Assembly: GCF_003544915.1 (NCBI RefSeq)
Contig: NZ_CP032097.1
Span: forward strand, 992,001 to 1,056,000
From: Arcobacter ellisii
Lineage (GTDB): Bacteria; Campylobacterota; Campylobacteria; Campylobacterales; Arcobacteraceae
Direction: 5' to 3'
Length of the DNA stretch: 64,000 nucleotides
Shown: positions 46,138 to 53,939 of the stretch, piece after piece
How positions within the stretch are numbered: position 1 is the first letter of the stretch
Layout: each line of letters begins with the position of its first letter
Program-made: the position numbers and the translations under genes
The notes under the pieces: model-generated
Told to the model about the DNA's origin: nothing
Database searches by the model: none
What the model saw: only the letters and a program-made list of their open reading frames with translations

Positions 46138-46162
46138 GATTGTTTTTTGAAAAAACAATCCA
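46138..46162 (+). terminator. Hairpin terminator upstream of the carboxypeptidase gene
   Basis: GGATTGTTTTTT pairs with AAAAAACAATCC around one G. A short T-rich run and then the ribosome site of the next gene follow. Confidence 0.55.
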
Positions 46163-46176
46163 ATTTTAGGAGAAGT

Positions 46177-47475
46177 ATGAAGTTTTTAGTTGTTTTTTTT
46201 GTTTCTTTTCTTTCACTTTTTGGAGCTAATAAAGATTTTACATTATATAAAAAAGATGGAGAAAAAAAAGGGAATACACTTTTAGTAATAGGTGGAATTC
46301 ATGGTGATGAGCCAGGAGGTTATTTTGCTCCTGCATTTTTGGAAAAGCATTATAAGATAAAAAAAGGTAGTGTTTGGATTGTACCTAATATAAATAAAGA
46401 TAGTATCATTGCAAACAATAGAGGTATTTATAATGATATGAATAGAAAGTTTAGTAATATTGATAAAAACGACCCAGATTATCCTAATGTAACTAAAATA
46501 AAAAAAATCATTTTAGATAAAAAAGTGGATTTAGTTTTAAATTTACATGATGGTCATGGTTTTTTTAGAAAAAATTATGAAAATGCAATTTTTAATCCAA
46601 ATGCTTGGGGACAAGCAACAATTATTGACCAAGAAAAAATAAATGGTCTTGATAAGTTTGGAAATCTTGATGAAATAGCAACAAAAGTAAATGATGCTTT
46701 AAATAATGATAAATTATTTCAAGATTTCCACTCTTTTGGAGTTAAAAATACAGAAACAAAGTTCAAAGATGAACAAATGCAATTATCTCTTACTTTTTTT
46801 GCTGTAACTCACAATAAACCAGCATTTGCCATAGAAACAAGTAAAAATATTACAGATTTAGCACATAAAGTTATCTATCAATTAAAATCAATAGAAGAGT
46901 TTATGAAAGTAATGGATATTGAATTTGAAAAGGATTTTGACCTAAATAATTATGATGAAGTATGTACAAAATTGTTTGATTTTGGGAAGGTTACAATCAA
47001 TAATAATATAGTTTTTAGTTTAAATGATATAAAAAAAGTAACTAGATTTGTTCCTTTGAAAAATGAAAAAAATGATTTTGTTTTTGAACATACTTTAGGA
47101 GAAGTAAAAACTCTTGATAATAGATACGAACTTTATATTGGTAATGAAAAAGTAGTTGAGTTATATCCTCAAACTTTTCCAATTGAAGAGTATAAAAAGA
47201 GTATAAAAATTGAAGTTGATGGAAAAGAAATAGATAGCAAATTTGCTCAACAAATAGATATTAAAGAGAGTTTTAGAATCTTAAAAAGTGATTTTAGGGT
47301 AAATATTATAGGATTCAGTAAAGATGGTGCTGATAGTGAAGATGATATTTTGATTAAAAAAGCAGATATTTTAGATAATTATTCTGTTGATACTAATAAA
47401 ACAAAATATAGAGCAGAATTTTATAAAGATGGTAAATTTTATGGAATGTTGATTTTAAATTTTTTAGCCCAATAA
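46177..47475 (+). CDS. Csd4/Pgp1-type periplasmic peptidoglycan carboxypeptidase (M99)
   Basis: A 432-residue exported protein; signal peptide MKFLVVFFVSFLSLFGA. The zinc-carboxypeptidase domain starts with VIGGIHGDEPGGYFAPAFL (His and Glu ligands) and has VLNLHDGHGFF as third ligand region and FAIETSKN near the catalytic Glu. C-terminal beta domains follow, as in Helicobacter Csd4 and Campylobacter Pgp1. Those enzymes trim tripeptide stems of peptidoglycan and set helical cell shape. The start was set at 46177 (AGGAGA at good spacing), not the longer frame at 46147 that runs through a hairpin. A strong terminator follows. Confidence 0.88.
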   Translation: MKFLVVFFVSFLSLFGANKDFTLYKKDGEKKGNTLLVIGGIHGDEPGGYFAPAFLEKHYKIKKGSVWIVPNINKDSIIANNRGIYNDMNRKFSNIDKNDPDYPNVTKIKKIILDKKVDLVLNLHDGHGFFRKNYENAIFNPNAWGQATIIDQEKINGLDKFGNLDEIATKVNDALNNDKLFQDFHSFGVKNTETKFKDEQMQLSLTFFAVTHNKPAFAIETSKNITDLAHKVIYQLKSIEEFMKVMDIEFEKDFDLNNYDEVCTKLFDFGKVTINNNIVFSLNDIKKVTRFVPLKNEKNDFVFEHTLGEVKTLDNRYELYIGNEKVVELYPQTFPIEEYKKSIKIEVDGKEIDSKFAQQIDIKESFRILKSDFRVNIIGFSKDGADSEDDILIKKADILDNYSVDTNKTKYRAEFYKDGKFYGMLILNFLAQ

Positions 47476-47490
47476 AAATATTTTAGAATT

Positions 47491-47527
47491 AAAAAAAGGG
47501 AAAGATTAAATATCTTTCCCTTTTTTT
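47491..47527. terminator. Strong bidirectional terminator
   Basis: A perfect 16-bp stem (A7-GGGAAAGAT with ATCTTTCCC-T7) and TAAAT loop between convergent genes. It ends within the stop codon of the small membrane protein on the minus strand. Confidence 0.92.
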
Positions 47528-47720
47528 ATGATTTTGTTTTTGGTGTACATTTTTTACTAATTATACATAAAGGACAAAAATCTGCAATTCCTACAATTAA
47601 TGGAATAATTCCTAAATAGAACCAAACAATATCTGTAAAATATCCAATTGCAATTAATACAATCCCTATAACAATTCTAAATGGTCTACAAAAAGCTCTT
47701 ATTTTATCAAAAGTGTTCAT
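47526..47720 (-). CDS. DUF2892 (YgaP transmembrane-domain-like) protein
   Basis: A 64-residue membrane protein with two hydrophobic helices (IVIGIVLIAIGYFTDIVWFYLG is interrupted by a short turn; IIPLIVGIADF). It has the DUF2892 opening CRPFRIVIGIVL and the ending ADFCPLCIISKKC, with a CPLC pair as in the membrane part of YgaP rhodaneses. No rhodanese domain is attached. Function is unknown. It lies alone after csd4/pgp1 in the opposite direction. Confidence 0.8.
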   Translation of the reverse strand: MNTFDKIRAFCRPFRIVIGIVLIAIGYFTDIVWFYLGIIPLIVGIADFCPLCIISKKCTPKTKS

Positions 47721-47885
47721 TTTTTATTTCCTATTTTATTCTTTTTGTGGATTATTATATAAGTAAACTTAATTTATTATAAATAAGAAAAACTTATTAT
47801 ATTTATATAATATAAATTTATTAAGAAAATCTGATTAAGTAATTTTTTTGTACAATCTTCATAAATTTCCTTGTATTGGCTAAAA

Positions 47886-48587
47886 ATGAAAGAAAAAATA
47901 TATTTTATTCCAGGGCTTATGACCGATGAAAGATTATGGAAAAGAGTTATTCCTTTTTTAGAAAAAGAGTATGAAATCGTACATATTCCTATTCCAAAAA
48001 GTTTTGATTTTGATGAGATAATTGATATTTTATTTAATACTTTCAAAGAAGATAAAGTAAATATTTTAGGTTTTTCATTGGGTGGATATATTGCTTCATA
48101 TTTTGCAATAACATATCCAAATAGAGTAAATAGACTTTTTATGGTTGCAGCAACTCCAGGGGCTACAAATGAAGCTGAAATTGAAAGAAGAAAAGAGAAA
48201 TTTGCAATTATCGAAAAAGAGGGTTTTGGAATAACTTATGAAAAAGCTTTATCCTTGGTTGAAGAAAAAAATCAACAAGATGAAGATTTAATTCAAACTA
48301 TTATGGATATGTTCCATGATTTAGGGAAAGAGACTTTTATATCTCAACTAACTTCAACATTTTATAGAAAAGATTTATTTGAAGATTTAATACATTTGGA
48401 TATTCCAATTTTTATCTTTTATAGTAAAAATGACAGGCTTTTAAATAAAAAGGCTTTAGAAAAACTTTCATCTACAAAACATGAAATAGTTATGATTTCA
48501 AGAGAAGGTACAAGCCATAATATACCTTTAGAAGCTCCTTTTGAATTTGCAACAAATATAAAAAAATGGATGAATTATAAGAAGTAG
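47886..48587 (+). CDS. Alpha/beta hydrolase
   Basis: A 233-residue hydrolase. Motifs in order: FIPGLMTDERLWKRV (oxyanion), LGFSLGGYIASYFA (nucleophile Ser about residue 65), YSKNDRLL (Asp about 184) and EGTSHNIPLEAP (His about 212). The triad is complete. Substrate is unknown; the layout fits small esterases or ligand-binding hydrolases. The ATG at 47886 was chosen over a TTG at 47871; neither has a clear ribosome site. It ends in a hairpin shared with the convergent acyltransferase gene. Confidence 0.8.
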   Translation: MKEKIYFIPGLMTDERLWKRVIPFLEKEYEIVHIPIPKSFDFDEIIDILFNTFKEDKVNILGFSLGGYIASYFAITYPNRVNRLFMVAATPGATNEAEIERRKEKFAIIEKEGFGITYEKALSLVEEKNQQDEDLIQTIMDMFHDLGKETFISQLTSTFYRKDLFEDLIHLDIPIFIFYSKNDRLLNKKALEKLSSTKHEIVMISREGTSHNIPLEAPFEFATNIKKWMNYKK

Positions 48588-48606
48588 AAAATAGAATTTT
48601 CTACTT
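48582..48606. terminator. Shared terminator covering both stop codons
   Basis: AAGTAGAAAAT and ATTTTCTACTT form an 11-bp stem with an AGA loop. It contains the stop of the hydrolase (48587) and of the acyltransferase (48601). Confidence 0.7.
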
Positions 48607-49284
48607 GATGTTGAATTGTTTTTTGTATAAAGCTTCAAGTGAAGTTTTATCTTTATAATCTATCAAATCTCCAATTTCTATTTCGATTTCTAGATTTTTT
48701 GTTCGTTTTTCAATAGCTTCTTTTAAAATCTCATTTGCATTTGTTTTTATAAATACAGGCAAAATATCAATTCTATTTTTTAAAGCGATTAACTTTGCAC
48801 CTTCTTTAAAACTACTAATTTGTTTATCTGTTTTATTTCTTGTTCCTTCTGGAAAAATAAAAATCGAATGACCTTTTTGAACAACTTTTTTTGTATCACT
48901 AAAAAATGATGACATATTTGAAGCTTCTCTATCTAATAAAATAGAATCAGCATTTTTAGTGAAAGAACCAAAGAAAAAAGAGTTGTAAAGCTCTTTTTTT
49001 GATACCCAAAATCCATGAATTGGTGAATTTTTTAAAGCAATCTCAATAATAAGTGGGTCAATTATACTTCTATGATTTGCAATTAGAAGATATTTTCCCT
49101 CTTTTGGAAGTTTTTCTTCATTTAGAACTTTGATATTTATATTTAGTTTTGACAATAGAGTTTCAGAGTAATCAACCCTTAACTCTCTTTTTTCTTGAAA
49201 TGTTTTTGCTTTTTTTAATTTAAAGCCATATTTATTTGTTAAGTATGTAGCATATACGGCAATGCTTATCTGTTTTAAGTTCAA
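48601..49284 (-). CDS. 1-acyl-sn-glycerol-3-phosphate acyltransferase family protein (PlsC-like)
   Basis: A 227-residue membrane-associated acyltransferase. The catalytic HxxxxD is in ANHRSIIDPLII (about residues 67-78), and the substrate-binding FPEGTRNK at about 148. These are the core PlsC motifs, so transfer of an acyl chain to a glycerophosphate-like acceptor is expected. The N-terminal hydrophobic part is short. The start is TTG with AGGA 6-7 bases upstream. It runs in the same direction as sfsA with a 31-base gap. Confidence 0.82.
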   Translation of the reverse strand: MNLKQISIAVYATYLTNKYGFKLKKAKTFQEKRELRVDYSETLLSKLNINIKVLNEEKLPKEGKYLLIANHRSIIDPLIIEIALKNSPIHGFWVSKKELYNSFFFGSFTKNADSILLDREASNMSSFFSDTKKVVQKGHSIFIFPEGTRNKTDKQISSFKEGAKLIALKNRIDILPVFIKTNANEILKEAIEKRTKNLEIEIEIGDLIDYKDKTSLEALYKKQFNIK

Positions 49285-49315
49285 TATAATCCTAATAAAA
49301 TTTTTTGCAATTGTA

Positions 49316-50011
49316 TCAAAATGAAGAGAGATTTGAAGCTTTTTTTACAAAAATTTCATCAAGATTTATAGCTGATTGATAGACTAAAACTTCAACTCCA
49401 TTTTTAGCCACTTCTTTAAAGGTTTCACAATATTTTTTATCAATTTCACAAGCTAATCTAAAAGGTAAATCATCATCTCTTTGAATGATATATAACATAA
49501 CAGCTCTATGACCCAGTTTTACCATCTCTTCAAGCTCTTTTAAATGTTTTGTTCCCCTTGAAGTAACTGCATCAGGAAAAGCTAAAGAGTTATCTATTCT
49601 TAGGCTAACACTTTTGATTTCTACATAACATTTTTGGTTTTCATTTTCAAGTAAAATATCAATTCTACTATTTTGTCCATATTTTTGTTCAGGTTTTAAA
49701 GAACTATATCCTTGAAGTTCTTTTATTGTTCCATTTGTTATAGCTTCAATTGCTATTTTATTTGCAACACCTGTATTTGTACAAATTAGATTTTCATTTA
49801 TTTTTGTAAGTTCTAGGGTATATTTTAGTTTTCTTTTTGGGTCATCATGAAAAGTTACCCAAACATCACAGTTTTCTTCTATACAACTTGTCATTGCTCC
49901 ACTATTTGGAACATGAGCAGTTATTGTTTCTCCATCATCTAAAATAATATCAGCTAAAAATCTTTTATATCTTTTTATTAATTTTCCATGGATTAGTGTT
50001 TCAAATTTCAT
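49316..50011 (-). CDS. sfsA: SfsA, sugar fermentation stimulation protein (DNA/RNA nuclease homologue)
   Basis: A 231-residue SfsA-family protein. The opening HGKLIKRYKRFLADIILDDGETITAHVPNSGAM is diagnostic, followed by NTGVANKIAIEAI and RIDILLEN...CYVEIKSVSLRID, which gives a PD-(D/E)XK-like nuclease pattern (D, ExK). Archaeal and bacterial members have been discussed as nucleases or sugar-metabolism regulators. AAAAGG precedes the ATG. It lies next to the PlsC-like gene. Confidence 0.9.
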   Translation of the reverse strand: MKFETLIHGKLIKRYKRFLADIILDDGETITAHVPNSGAMTSCIEENCDVWVTFHDDPKRKLKYTLELTKINENLICTNTGVANKIAIEAITNGTIKELQGYSSLKPEQKYGQNSRIDILLENENQKCYVEIKSVSLRIDNSLAFPDAVTSRGTKHLKELEEMVKLGHRAVMLYIIQRDDDLPFRLACEIDKKYCETFKEVAKNGVEVLVYQSAINLDEIFVKKASNLSSF

Positions 50012-50132
50012 TATATTTGCCTTTTATTCTTTTTAAATGGTAACAAATTTTTATTAAAAACTATAAATAGATGTTTCTATATGGAAAAATTACTAATTTT
50101 TTATAGTATATTTGAGAAAAAAATAACTTGAA

Positions 50133-50146
50133 GGAATACCAATTGC
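50133..50146 (+). promoter_or_regulatory. Sigma-54-like promoter before the hemerythrin gene
   Basis: GGAATACCAATTGC gives GG and GC with exactly 10 bases between them. GGAA and TTGC agree with sigma-54 (RpoN) elements of Campylobacterota. Expected transcription start is about 50158, 20 bases before the ATG at 50178. Confidence 0.55.
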
Positions 50147-50177
50147 ATTGTAATTTCAAAATAGGAGGGGGATTACA

Positions 50178-50609
50178 ATGAAGGAGTTAAAGTTAATAAA
50201 AAAAGAAAATCATCTTTTAAATTACGAAGTTATGGACAATTTACATATGGAGTTTATTGATATTTATAATAGTGTGGATATAAATTCAAATGAGAGTATA
50301 AAATCAAAAGCTATGGCTTTACTTGTACATTCAAAAAATCATTTTATGAAAGAGGAAAAACTTATGGATAGTGCAAAATATCCAAGAGTTAGGGAACACA
50401 AAAATGAGCATAATAAATTAATAGCAGAATTAGAATTTTTTATTGATAAATCTGTTAGTGTATTTGGAATGAATATTTTAAAATCATTTTATTTAGAAAA
50501 ATTACCTTATTGGTTTCATTACCATCTATTAAATATGGATAGCGATTTAACTGGACATTTAAAAACATCAAAACTTACACAACACAAAAAAAAATTAGAA
50601 GTGAATTAG
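50178..50609 (+). CDS. Bacteriohemerythrin
   Basis: A 143-residue four-helix diiron protein. Ligand motifs: His in NLHMEFIDIYN (about residue 24), HSKNHFMKEE (His and Glu, about 52-60), HKNEHNK (about 74-80) and FHYHLLNMDSD (His and Asp, about 114-124). Hemerythrins bind oxygen reversibly in the cytoplasm and may serve in O2 delivery or sensing in a microaerophile. AGGAGGGG lies before the ATG, a very strong ribosome site. A sigma-54-like element lies upstream. Confidence 0.85.
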   Translation: MKELKLIKKENHLLNYEVMDNLHMEFIDIYNSVDINSNESIKSKAMALLVHSKNHFMKEEKLMDSAKYPRVREHKNEHNKLIAELEFFIDKSVSVFGMNILKSFYLEKLPYWFHYHLLNMDSDLTGHLKTSKLTQHKKKLEVN

Positions 50610-50677
50610 AATAACGTCGATTTTTAGGTATTTTATAATTAAATAAATGATTTTTATATAAGTAGTTAATAAAAGAT

Positions 50678-50758
50678 TTTAAGATATTATATTGCCCACG
50701 GAAGAATTAATTCTTTATTTCACAAGGAAATAGAGGATTGTTTTAATGATATCTTAAA
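50678..50758 (+). promoter_or_regulatory. Structured leader before the acyltransferase gene
   Basis: TTTAAGATAT (50678-50687) can pair with ATATCTTAAA (50749-50758), closing a domain. Inside are AAGAATTAATTCTT (palindrome) and a stem CTTTATTTC/GAAATAGAG (50713-50735) with ACAAG loop. The ATG follows 13 bases later. No known riboswitch consensus was recognised. Confidence 0.4.
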
Positions 50759-50771
50759 TTTTGGAGCTTGA

Positions 50772-51929
50772 ATGCCAAACACGCTGTCACCTATTACTTT
50801 GACTGATAATGTAGAATTATCAACAAATATCGTTATTGCTGTTTTGTTAGTAGTTTTATTATTAACATTTAGAAAATCTCAAAGAACAGATATATTTCCA
50901 ATTCCAGTTACTGAAGAGTTAAAAGGTTTTGGTATTTTAACAGTAGTATTTGCTCACTTTGCATATATGAAAGTTACAAATCCTGATTTTCTTTTCCCTT
51001 TATCTATAATTGCAGGAGTTGGTGTAGATTTATTCTTGGTTATGTCTGGTTATGGTTTAACGGTTAGTATGTTAAAAAAACCAATGAGTACTTTGGATTT
51101 TTACAAAAGAAGAGTAATTAAGATTTTTATTCCATTCTGGGTTGCATTAATCATTATTTTTGCAGCTGATGCAATCTTTTTAGGTATAACTTATCCCCTT
51201 CCATATATGGTTCAATCGCTGTTTGGTTGGTTCCCAACTGCTGTTGGATTTGGTGATGTAAACTCACCTTTTTGGTATATTACTTGGATGTTAATGTTTT
51301 ATATTTTATATCCAATCTTTTTTAGTGCAAAAAGACCTTGGTTAACAGCTATAGTTTTAGCAGTAATTGCAACACTTATTGGAACTTACAATCCTTTAAA
51401 TTTAGGGGATAATTGGCTTCACAGACTTCACACAGTTGCATTTTCAATAGGTATTGTTTTAGCTTGGCTTTTACAAGAGAGTAAAGATAAAGAGAATAAG
51501 CTTGTAACTGCTATTAAAGAGTTTAGAAACAATTCAAATTTATTAAGATGCATTATTGTAGTTGCTATGATTGCAGTTGTTGGATATATGTCTTTACATA
51601 CAACAGCAAATCATTGGCCAACATTAACTTCGATTTTAGGACAAGGTTTCTATGTTGACCAATTTACCTCAATAGTTATTATGCTTGCATTGATGATTAT
51701 CTTCTCATTGAAAAAATTTGATAATAAGTTTTTAGCAATTTATGGAATTTATTCATTTGAAGTTTATTTAATTCACTGGCCATTAATTGGAAGATATGAT
51801 GTATTTTTTGACTTCTTACCATCTTGGGCAGCAGTAATAGTTTGGATGATTTCATTTATAATTTTAAGTATCCTATTACAAAAAATTGTAAAACCTATAA
51901 GTGCTTGGGTTGATAAAATCGCAAAATAG
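50772..51929 (+). CDS. Acyltransferase 3 family membrane protein
   Basis: A 385-residue inner-membrane protein with about ten transmembrane helices. The first conserved region, ELKGFGILTVVFAHFAYM, supplies the active histidine, and GVGVDLFLVMSGYGLTVSMLKK is the second family block; YKRRVIKIFIPFWV follows. Such proteins O-acetylate or succinylate sugars of surface polysaccharide, lipopolysaccharide or peptidoglycan. The acceptor is unknown. Ribosome site is GGAG at 6 bases. A long, possibly structured leader precedes it; a hairpin closes it. Confidence 0.85.
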   Translation: MPNTLSPITLTDNVELSTNIVIAVLLVVLLLTFRKSQRTDIFPIPVTEELKGFGILTVVFAHFAYMKVTNPDFLFPLSIIAGVGVDLFLVMSGYGLTVSMLKKPMSTLDFYKRRVIKIFIPFWVALIIIFAADAIFLGITYPLPYMVQSLFGWFPTAVGFGDVNSPFWYITWMLMFYILYPIFFSAKRPWLTAIVLAVIATLIGTYNPLNLGDNWLHRLHTVAFSIGIVLAWLLQESKDKENKLVTAIKEFRNNSNLLRCIIVVAMIAVVGYMSLHTTANHWPTLTSILGQGFYVDQFTSIVIMLALMIIFSLKKFDNKFLAIYGIYSFEVYLIHWPLIGRYDVFFDFLPSWAAVIVWMISFIILSILLQKIVKPISAWVDKIAK

Positions 51930-51931
51930 TT

Positions 51932-51960
51932 AGTAGTTCCAATCTTTTGATTGGGCTACT
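51932..51960. terminator. Hairpin terminator between convergent genes
   Basis: AGTAG-TT-CCAATC pairs with GATTGG-G-CTACT around TTTT. It follows the acyltransferase stop and takes in the stop of the pseudouridine synthase gene. Confidence 0.65.
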
Positions 51961-52834
51961 CAAACTTTTGTTTTGAAGAAAATTTATAAATCGTATCTAA
52001 AAATTTAAACTCTAAATAATCAGCTTGTAACATCAATCTATGGGCTTTTGTAACTTCTTCTCTTTTTTCATTTGAAATCTTTTTATTTAAAAAATCATTT
52101 GCAAAATTAACATCAACTCCATAAAGTGTATCACCAATTATAGAGTGACCAATTGAGTCTAAATGAACTCTTATTTGATGTTGACGTCCTGTTAGTGGAA
52201 TAGCTTCAACTAATGTTTGATTTTTATTCTTATCATAAGATATAGGAGTTATCAAAGTTGTTGAGTTTTTACCGTTTTGATGGGTTTTCATTTTAAGTTT
52301 TATAATTCCATCATCATTTGTGATTGGTGTGTCTATTTTTATAGGTTTATCTATTTTTCCGCAAACAATAGCTTTATATTTTTTTATGTACTCTTTTTCT
52401 TCAAACATAGCTTTTAAAAACATATCACTAAAGGCATTTTTAGCAACTAATACTAATCCAGAAGTTTCTGTATCAATTCTATGAACTAAAGAAGCATTTT
52501 CTCCTAAATAAAATCTAATTTCATCTAAAAGAGTATAAAGATTTAGTTGATGAGTTAAAGGATGAACAGTAACCCCACTTGGTTTATCAAAAATTGCAAA
52601 ATGAAAAGTTTCAAATATTGGTTTTAAACCTTTTGATTGAGATTCAAAAATAGTTATATAAATATAGTTTGATTTTAAGATTTGATTTTTTTGTAAACGA
52701 TTGTTATTTTCGTCACTTATTTTGCCTTTTTCAAGTAAAGATAGAGTTAGTTTTAAATCAAGATTTAAAGTTTTTAAAAAATCTTCAATCTTTTTACCTT
52801 TTATTGTTTCAAACTCTTTTTTTATATATGGCAA
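51956..52834 (-). CDS. RluA-family pseudouridine synthase
   Basis: A 292-residue RNA pseudouridine synthase. The catalytic block is SLVHRIDTETSGLVLVAKN (Asp about residue 112), with LTGRQHQIRVHL and IGDTLYG later. An S4-like region is short or absent at the N-terminus. Target uridine cannot be read from sequence. The start was set at TTG 52834 with GAGGAG at 5 bases; the longer frame to 52969 overlaps the divergent AAA+ gene and its promoter. Confidence 0.87.
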   Translation of the reverse strand: MPYIKKEFETIKGKKIEDFLKTLNLDLKLTLSLLEKGKISDENNNRLQKNQILKSNYIYITIFESQSKGLKPIFETFHFAIFDKPSGVTVHPLTHQLNLYTLLDEIRFYLGENASLVHRIDTETSGLVLVAKNAFSDMFLKAMFEEKEYIKKYKAIVCGKIDKPIKIDTPITNDDGIIKLKMKTHQNGKNSTTLITPISYDKNKNQTLVEAIPLTGRQHQIRVHLDSIGHSIIGDTLYGVDVNFANDFLNKKISNEKREEVTKAHRLMLQADYLEFKFLDTIYKFSSKQKFE

Positions 52835-52888
52835 GATAACTCCTCGTTTTAAAATCAAAGTATATCTCAACTGAACTTTGAAAGAAAG

Positions 52889-52902
52889 GGTATAAAAATT
52901 GC
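52889..52902 (+). promoter_or_regulatory. Sigma-54-like promoter of the AAA+/VWA gene set
   Basis: GGTATAAAAATTGC has GG and GC spaced by 10 bases and TTGCAT at the -12 side. The 18 bases from the GG are identical to those before the ArsC-like gene at 55785. Expected transcription start is about 52914, 18 bases before the ATG at 52932. Confidence 0.6.
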
Positions 52903-52931
52903 ATATTTGTAAAGAAAAAATAGGTTGAAAT

Positions 52932-53939
52932 ATGGTAACTCCTGCAATTGGAACACAAGAATTATACAAACAATTACAAATATTACTAAAAAGTGATATT
53001 CCTGTATTTATACATGGAAGTCCAGGAATTGGAAAATCATATATAGTAAATGATATTGCAAAAAAGAATGATTTGGAGTTGATTGATGTTAGGCTTTCTC
53101 AACTAGATGCAGTTGATTTACGAGGAATTCCTGCAATATTGGATAATCAAACAGTTTGGATGAGTCCAATTTTCTTACCAAAAGATGAAAACTCTAGTGG
53201 AATTTTATTTTTAGATGAGTTAAACTCAGCTTCACTTTCTGTTCAAGCTGCTATTTATCAGTTAGTTCTTGATAGAAAAATAGGGGAGTATTCTCTTCCA
53301 AAGAATTGGAAAATAGTTTGTGCTGGAAATAAAATAAATGATAAAGGAATTGTATTTAAACTTCCTAGTCCACTTGTAAATAGAATGGTTCATCTATTAC
53401 TTGAAGCAAAATATGATGATTTTAAAAATTGGGCAATTTTAAATGGTATTCATTCATATATTTTAGGTTTTTTAGGATTTAGACCTGATTTATTAAGTAG
53501 TGAAGTTCCAAATTCTACTGAAATAAATCCAGCATTTTGTACACCAAGGGCTTGGAGTATGTTATCAACTATTTTAAAAAATGAGAGTGATGTATCAGTT
53601 ATCTCACCAATTATTTATGGAACAGTTGGATATGCAGCTGCTATTGAGTTTATTTCATTTATTAAAGTTTATGAGACTTTACCAAATATAGATGAGATAT
53701 TAGAAGGAACTTGTGAAGTCGTTCCAAACGAACCTAGTGCTTTATATGCTTTATGTTCAGCAGTTATTGAAAAATATAAAGATTGTAATCAAGCTGTAAA
53801 TATATTTGCTTATAGTAAAAAACTTCCAGTTGAGTTTGCAGTAATGCTTATTAAAGATTTAATTGTAAAAGATGAAGAGATTACAACATTAGGTGAATTT
53901 GATGAGTGGATTGAAAAATATGCAGACTACATCATATAA
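52932..53939 (+). CDS. MoxR-type AAA+ ATPase
   Basis: A 335-residue ATPase. Walker A is GSPGIGKS (residues 29-36) and Walker B GILFLDELN (about 92-100); an Arg-containing sensor region and the LPSPLVNRMVHLLLE block follow. MoxR-group ATPases work with VWA-domain partners to insert cofactors or remodel client proteins. The next gene, overlapping by 20 bases, encodes such a VWA protein. The promoter is sigma-54-like. Specific client is unknown. Confidence 0.85.
   Translation: MVTPAIGTQELYKQLQILLKSDIPVFIHGSPGIGKSYIVNDIAKKNDLELIDVRLSQLDAVDLRGIPAILDNQTVWMSPIFLPKDENSSGILFLDELNSASLSVQAAIYQLVLDRKIGEYSLPKNWKIVCAGNKINDKGIVFKLPSPLVNRMVHLLLEAKYDDFKNWAILNGIHSYILGFLGFRPDLLSSEVPNSTEINPAFCTPRAWSMLSTILKNESDVSVISPIIYGTVGYAAAIEFISFIKVYETLPNIDEILEGTCEVVPNEPSALYALCSAVIEKYKDCNQAVNIFAYSKKLPVEFAVMLIKDLIVKDEEITTLGEFDEWIEKYADYII

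Noticed and set aside
52835-52969. N-terminal extension of the pseudouridine synthase
   Set aside because: It would cover the sigma-54-like promoter and start of the divergent ATPase gene; TTG at 52834 has GAGGAG.
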